Assembly (NCBI RefSeq): GCF_026262575.1
Contig: NZ_JAPKFL010000008.1
Span: forward strand, 62,001-126,000
From: Streptomyces marinisediminis
Lineage (GTDB): Bacteria; Actinomycetota; Actinomycetes; Streptomycetales; Streptomycetaceae
DNA length: 64,000 bases
Direction: 5' to 3'
Shown one piece after another: positions 62,411 through 64,000 of the stretch. A program made the position numbers and the translations under genes. The notes beneath the pieces were generated by a model. It was not told the origin of the DNA. It saw nothing but the letters and a program-made list of their open reading frames with translations, and made no database searches. Numbering within the stretch: position 1 is the first letter of the stretch; each line of letters starts with the position of its first letter.

Positions 62411-63921
62411 TTGACGCGGGCGGTCGTTTCCAACCGGGCCTGTGCCGGGAAGGCCACCACGCCGCCGCGGGCGGCCGGTGCGCAGTGGTCGGTGACGAGT
62501 TTGAGCAGGGCGTCCAGGTCGGCGGCGGCGGTCTGCGGGTGCAGCAGCGTCGCCTTGAGCCACAGCCGCTGGAGCCCGTCGGCGTCGGCGGCCTTGGCCC
62601 GGCCGAGCACCGCGCGGCCGTCGTGCAGGAGCGTGCGGCGCACGGAGGCGACGAGTTCGTCACCGTCCTCGCGGGGCAGCCGGTCGGCGGCCAGCGGCCG
62701 GAACAGCACGGTGGAGATGCCGACGTCGCCGGGGCGGCGGCGCAGCGCGGGGTGGGCGTCGATGGCGTTCGCGAAGCGCCGGGCGGTGGTGACGCAGTGG
62801 TCGACGGTGCGGCCGATGCCGTCGCGGCCCAGGGCCCGCAGGGTGACGGCGATCTTGAGCGCGTCGGGGCGGCGGGAGGTGCGCACGGAGCGGCCCAGCA
62901 GGTCGGGGAGCCCGGCTTCGGTGTCGTCGTCGGCGTTGAGGTAGTCGGCGCGCAGGGCCAGGGCTTCCAGCAGGCTCGCGTCGGGCACGGCCAGGACCCC
63001 GGCGGCGACGGGCTGCCAGCCGAGCTTGTGCAGGTCGAAGGTGACGGAGTCGGCGAGTTCGATGCCGCTCAGCTGCGCGGCGTGGGTGTCGCTGAACAGC
63101 AGCGGCCCGCCGTAGGCGGCGTCGACGTGGAACTCGGCGCCGTGGGCGTGGGCGACGCGGGCGAGTTCGGGCAGCGGGTCGATGAGCCCCTCGTCGGTGG
63201 TGCCGGCGGTGGCGACGACCAGGGCACGGGTCTGGCCGCCGCTGGCGTCGGCGAGTTCGGTGAGCGCCGTCTCCAGGGCCGCCGGGCTCATGCGTCCGCC
63301 GGGGCAGGCGATGTGACGGGGCGTGGGCAGGCCGAGCATCCAGGCGGCGCGGTGCACGCTGTGGTGGGCGTTGGCCCCGCACAGCACCTGGAGGGGCCCG
63401 GCGGCGCCGGCGCGTTCGCGGCTCAGCAGCAGGGCGACGAGGTTGGACTCGGTGCCGCCGCTGGTGATGAGGGCGTCGGGGTGGTGCTCGGCGGGGAAGA
63501 CGAGCCGGGCGAGCGCGGCGGTGACCTCCTCCTCGACGACGGCCGCGGCCGGTGCCTGGTCCCAGGAGTCCATGGAGGGGTTGAGCGCGGACGCGGCCAG
63601 GTCGGCGGCGGCGGCGACGGCCAGCGGCGGGCAGTGCAGGTGGGCCACGCAGTGCGCCTCGCCGGGGTCGGCGGCCCCCTCGGCGGTGGCGCGCACGGTG
63701 TCGTAGAGGGCGTCGCGGGCGCCGACGCCCTCGGCGGGCAGCACGGGGTGCAGGAGCTGCCGGGTGCGGGCGGTGACGACCTCGGGCCCGCCGGCGGGGA
63801 GGGGGCCGCCCCGGGCGGCGGCGCCGTCGGCGAGGGCGTCCAGGGCGACGGCGGTCAGGGCACGCAGGGCACGCGGGTCGCCGGGACCGGCGGCGACGGC
63901 GGTGTCGGGGTGGTGGCTCAT
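62407..63921 (-). CDS. Group II PLP decarboxylase (diaminobutyrate/aromatic amino acid decarboxylase family)
   Basis: A 504-residue fold-type I PLP decarboxylase. The cofactor lysine lies in SVTFDLHKLGWQPVAAGV; the PLP-stacking His in CGANAHHSVHRAAWML; the pocket GGTESNLVALLL and FHVDAAYGGPLL are intact. Size and sequence resemble the L-2,4-diaminobutyrate decarboxylases of rhizobactin/schizokinen clusters (RhbB-like), which supply 1,3-diaminopropane; an L-lysine (DesA-like) or aromatic substrate cannot be excluded. The ATG overlaps the stop of the upstream partial gene. The stop codon lies within the iron box. Confidence 0.88.
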   Translation of the reverse strand: MSHHPDTAVAAGPGDPRALRALTAVALDALADGAAARGGPLPAGGPEVVTARTRQLLHPVLPAEGVGARDALYDTVRATAEGAADPGEAHCVAHLHCPPLAVAAAADLAASALNPSMDSWDQAPAAAVVEEEVTAALARLVFPAEHHPDALITSGGTESNLVALLLSRERAGAAGPLQVLCGANAHHSVHRAAWMLGLPTPRHIACPGGRMSPAALETALTELADASGGQTRALVVATAGTTDEGLIDPLPELARVAHAHGAEFHVDAAYGGPLLFSDTHAAQLSGIELADSVTFDLHKLGWQPVAAGVLAVPDASLLEALALRADYLNADDDTEAGLPDLLGRSVRTSRRPDALKIAVTLRALGRDGIGRTVDHCVTTARRFANAIDAHPALRRRPGDVGISTVLFRPLAADRLPREDGDELVASVRRTLLHDGRAVLGRAKAADADGLQRLWLKATLLHPQTAAADLDALLKLVTDHCAPAARGGVVAFPAQARLETTARVN

Positions 63922-64000
63922 GCGGGGGGCTCCACGTCGTTGAGGGCGTCGGCGAGGCGGGCGAGGCGGGCGAGGGGGGTGCGGCCGTCCGCGCCGGTGA
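63918..64000 (-). CDS. C-terminal fragment of the next siderophore-operon gene (cut by window edge)
   Basis: Only the last 26 codons are visible (ending ARLARLADALNDVEPPA), too short to name. The stop overlaps the decarboxylase start by ATGA, so it belongs to the same operon. If the decarboxylase is RhbB-like, a class III aminotransferase producing 2,4-diaminobutyrate (RhbA-like) is the expected identity; this is a prediction from gene order only. Confidence 0.6.
   Translation of the reverse strand, partial: TGADGRTPLARLARLADALNDVEPPA

Overview
The window is very G+C-rich actinobacterial DNA and almost certainly comes from Streptomyces or a close relative. The reasons are GTG/ATGA start usage with overlapping genes, four-base translational couplings, near-absence of TTA codons, an IdeR/DmdR-type iron box, and a housekeeping set (uvrB ... 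coaE ... rpsA ... polA ... liv operon, ANTAR regulator, pyk) that I recall as the core order of Streptomyces chromosomes. All calls come from reading the sequence; no database search was possible.

Layout. 1-12,850: N-terminal part of uvrB, a secreted glycerophosphodiesterase, ogt, an MFS exporter, a PIG-L deacetylase, a methyltransferase, a CapA-like lipoprotein, a GlxA-type AraC regulator coupled to a Tat-exported DJ-1/PfpI protein, and a trio (small protein, polyprenyl synthase, MpaB/DUF2236 oxygenase). 12,923-22,603: a complete type I-C CRISPR-Cas locus. Array 1 is read leftward, followed by cas3, a 545-bp non-coding gap, cas5c-cas8c(-internal cas11c)-cas7c-cas4-cas1-cas2, and array 2 read rightward. 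22,855-23,100: remnant of a pirin gene at the locus edge. 23,125-37,586: PAP2 phosphatase, secreted HNH nuclease, TPR protein, coaE, PAC2 protein, thioredoxin-reductase-like flavoprotein, O-methyltransferase, rpsA, a methyltransferase, hrpB and a lytic transglycosylase with a long acidic tail. 37,779-52,678: polA, an FdhF/YdeP molybdoenzyme, a thioesterase, the livKHMGF importer, an ANTAR response regulator, tRNA-Leu(CAA), a LAGLIDADG-like protein and pyk. 52,787-64,000: a leftward operon for a citrate-hydroxamate (NRPS-independent) siderophore, running off the window edge.

Main point of interest. The gap between cas3 and cas5c (15,886-16,430) contains a degenerate CRISPR repeat with an 11-nt handle almost identical to the real repeats. 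It is followed by a spacer-like segment whose first 15 nt match, at 12 positions, a site next to a canonical I-C PAM (TTC). That site overlaps the -10 box of the best candidate promoter for the cas5c-cas2 operon. A perfect 18-bp hairpin separates the two. This is the architecture expected of a CreA/CreR-type non-canonical guide RNA by which Cascade represses its own operon, or a toxin RNA. Immediately after the predicted start site is a 10-codon mini-ORF with a rare AUA codon in a hairpin loop. cas3 (two) and cas4 (one) also carry TTA codons, suggesting bldA-linked control of immunity.

The siderophore operon combines a fold-type-I and a fold-type-III PLP decarboxylase, an N-hydroxylase, a GNAT, two IucA/IucC synthetases, an MFS exporter and a glutamine-synthetase-family ligase. 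Most of its cistrons overlap by four bases, and an iron box lies inside the operon.
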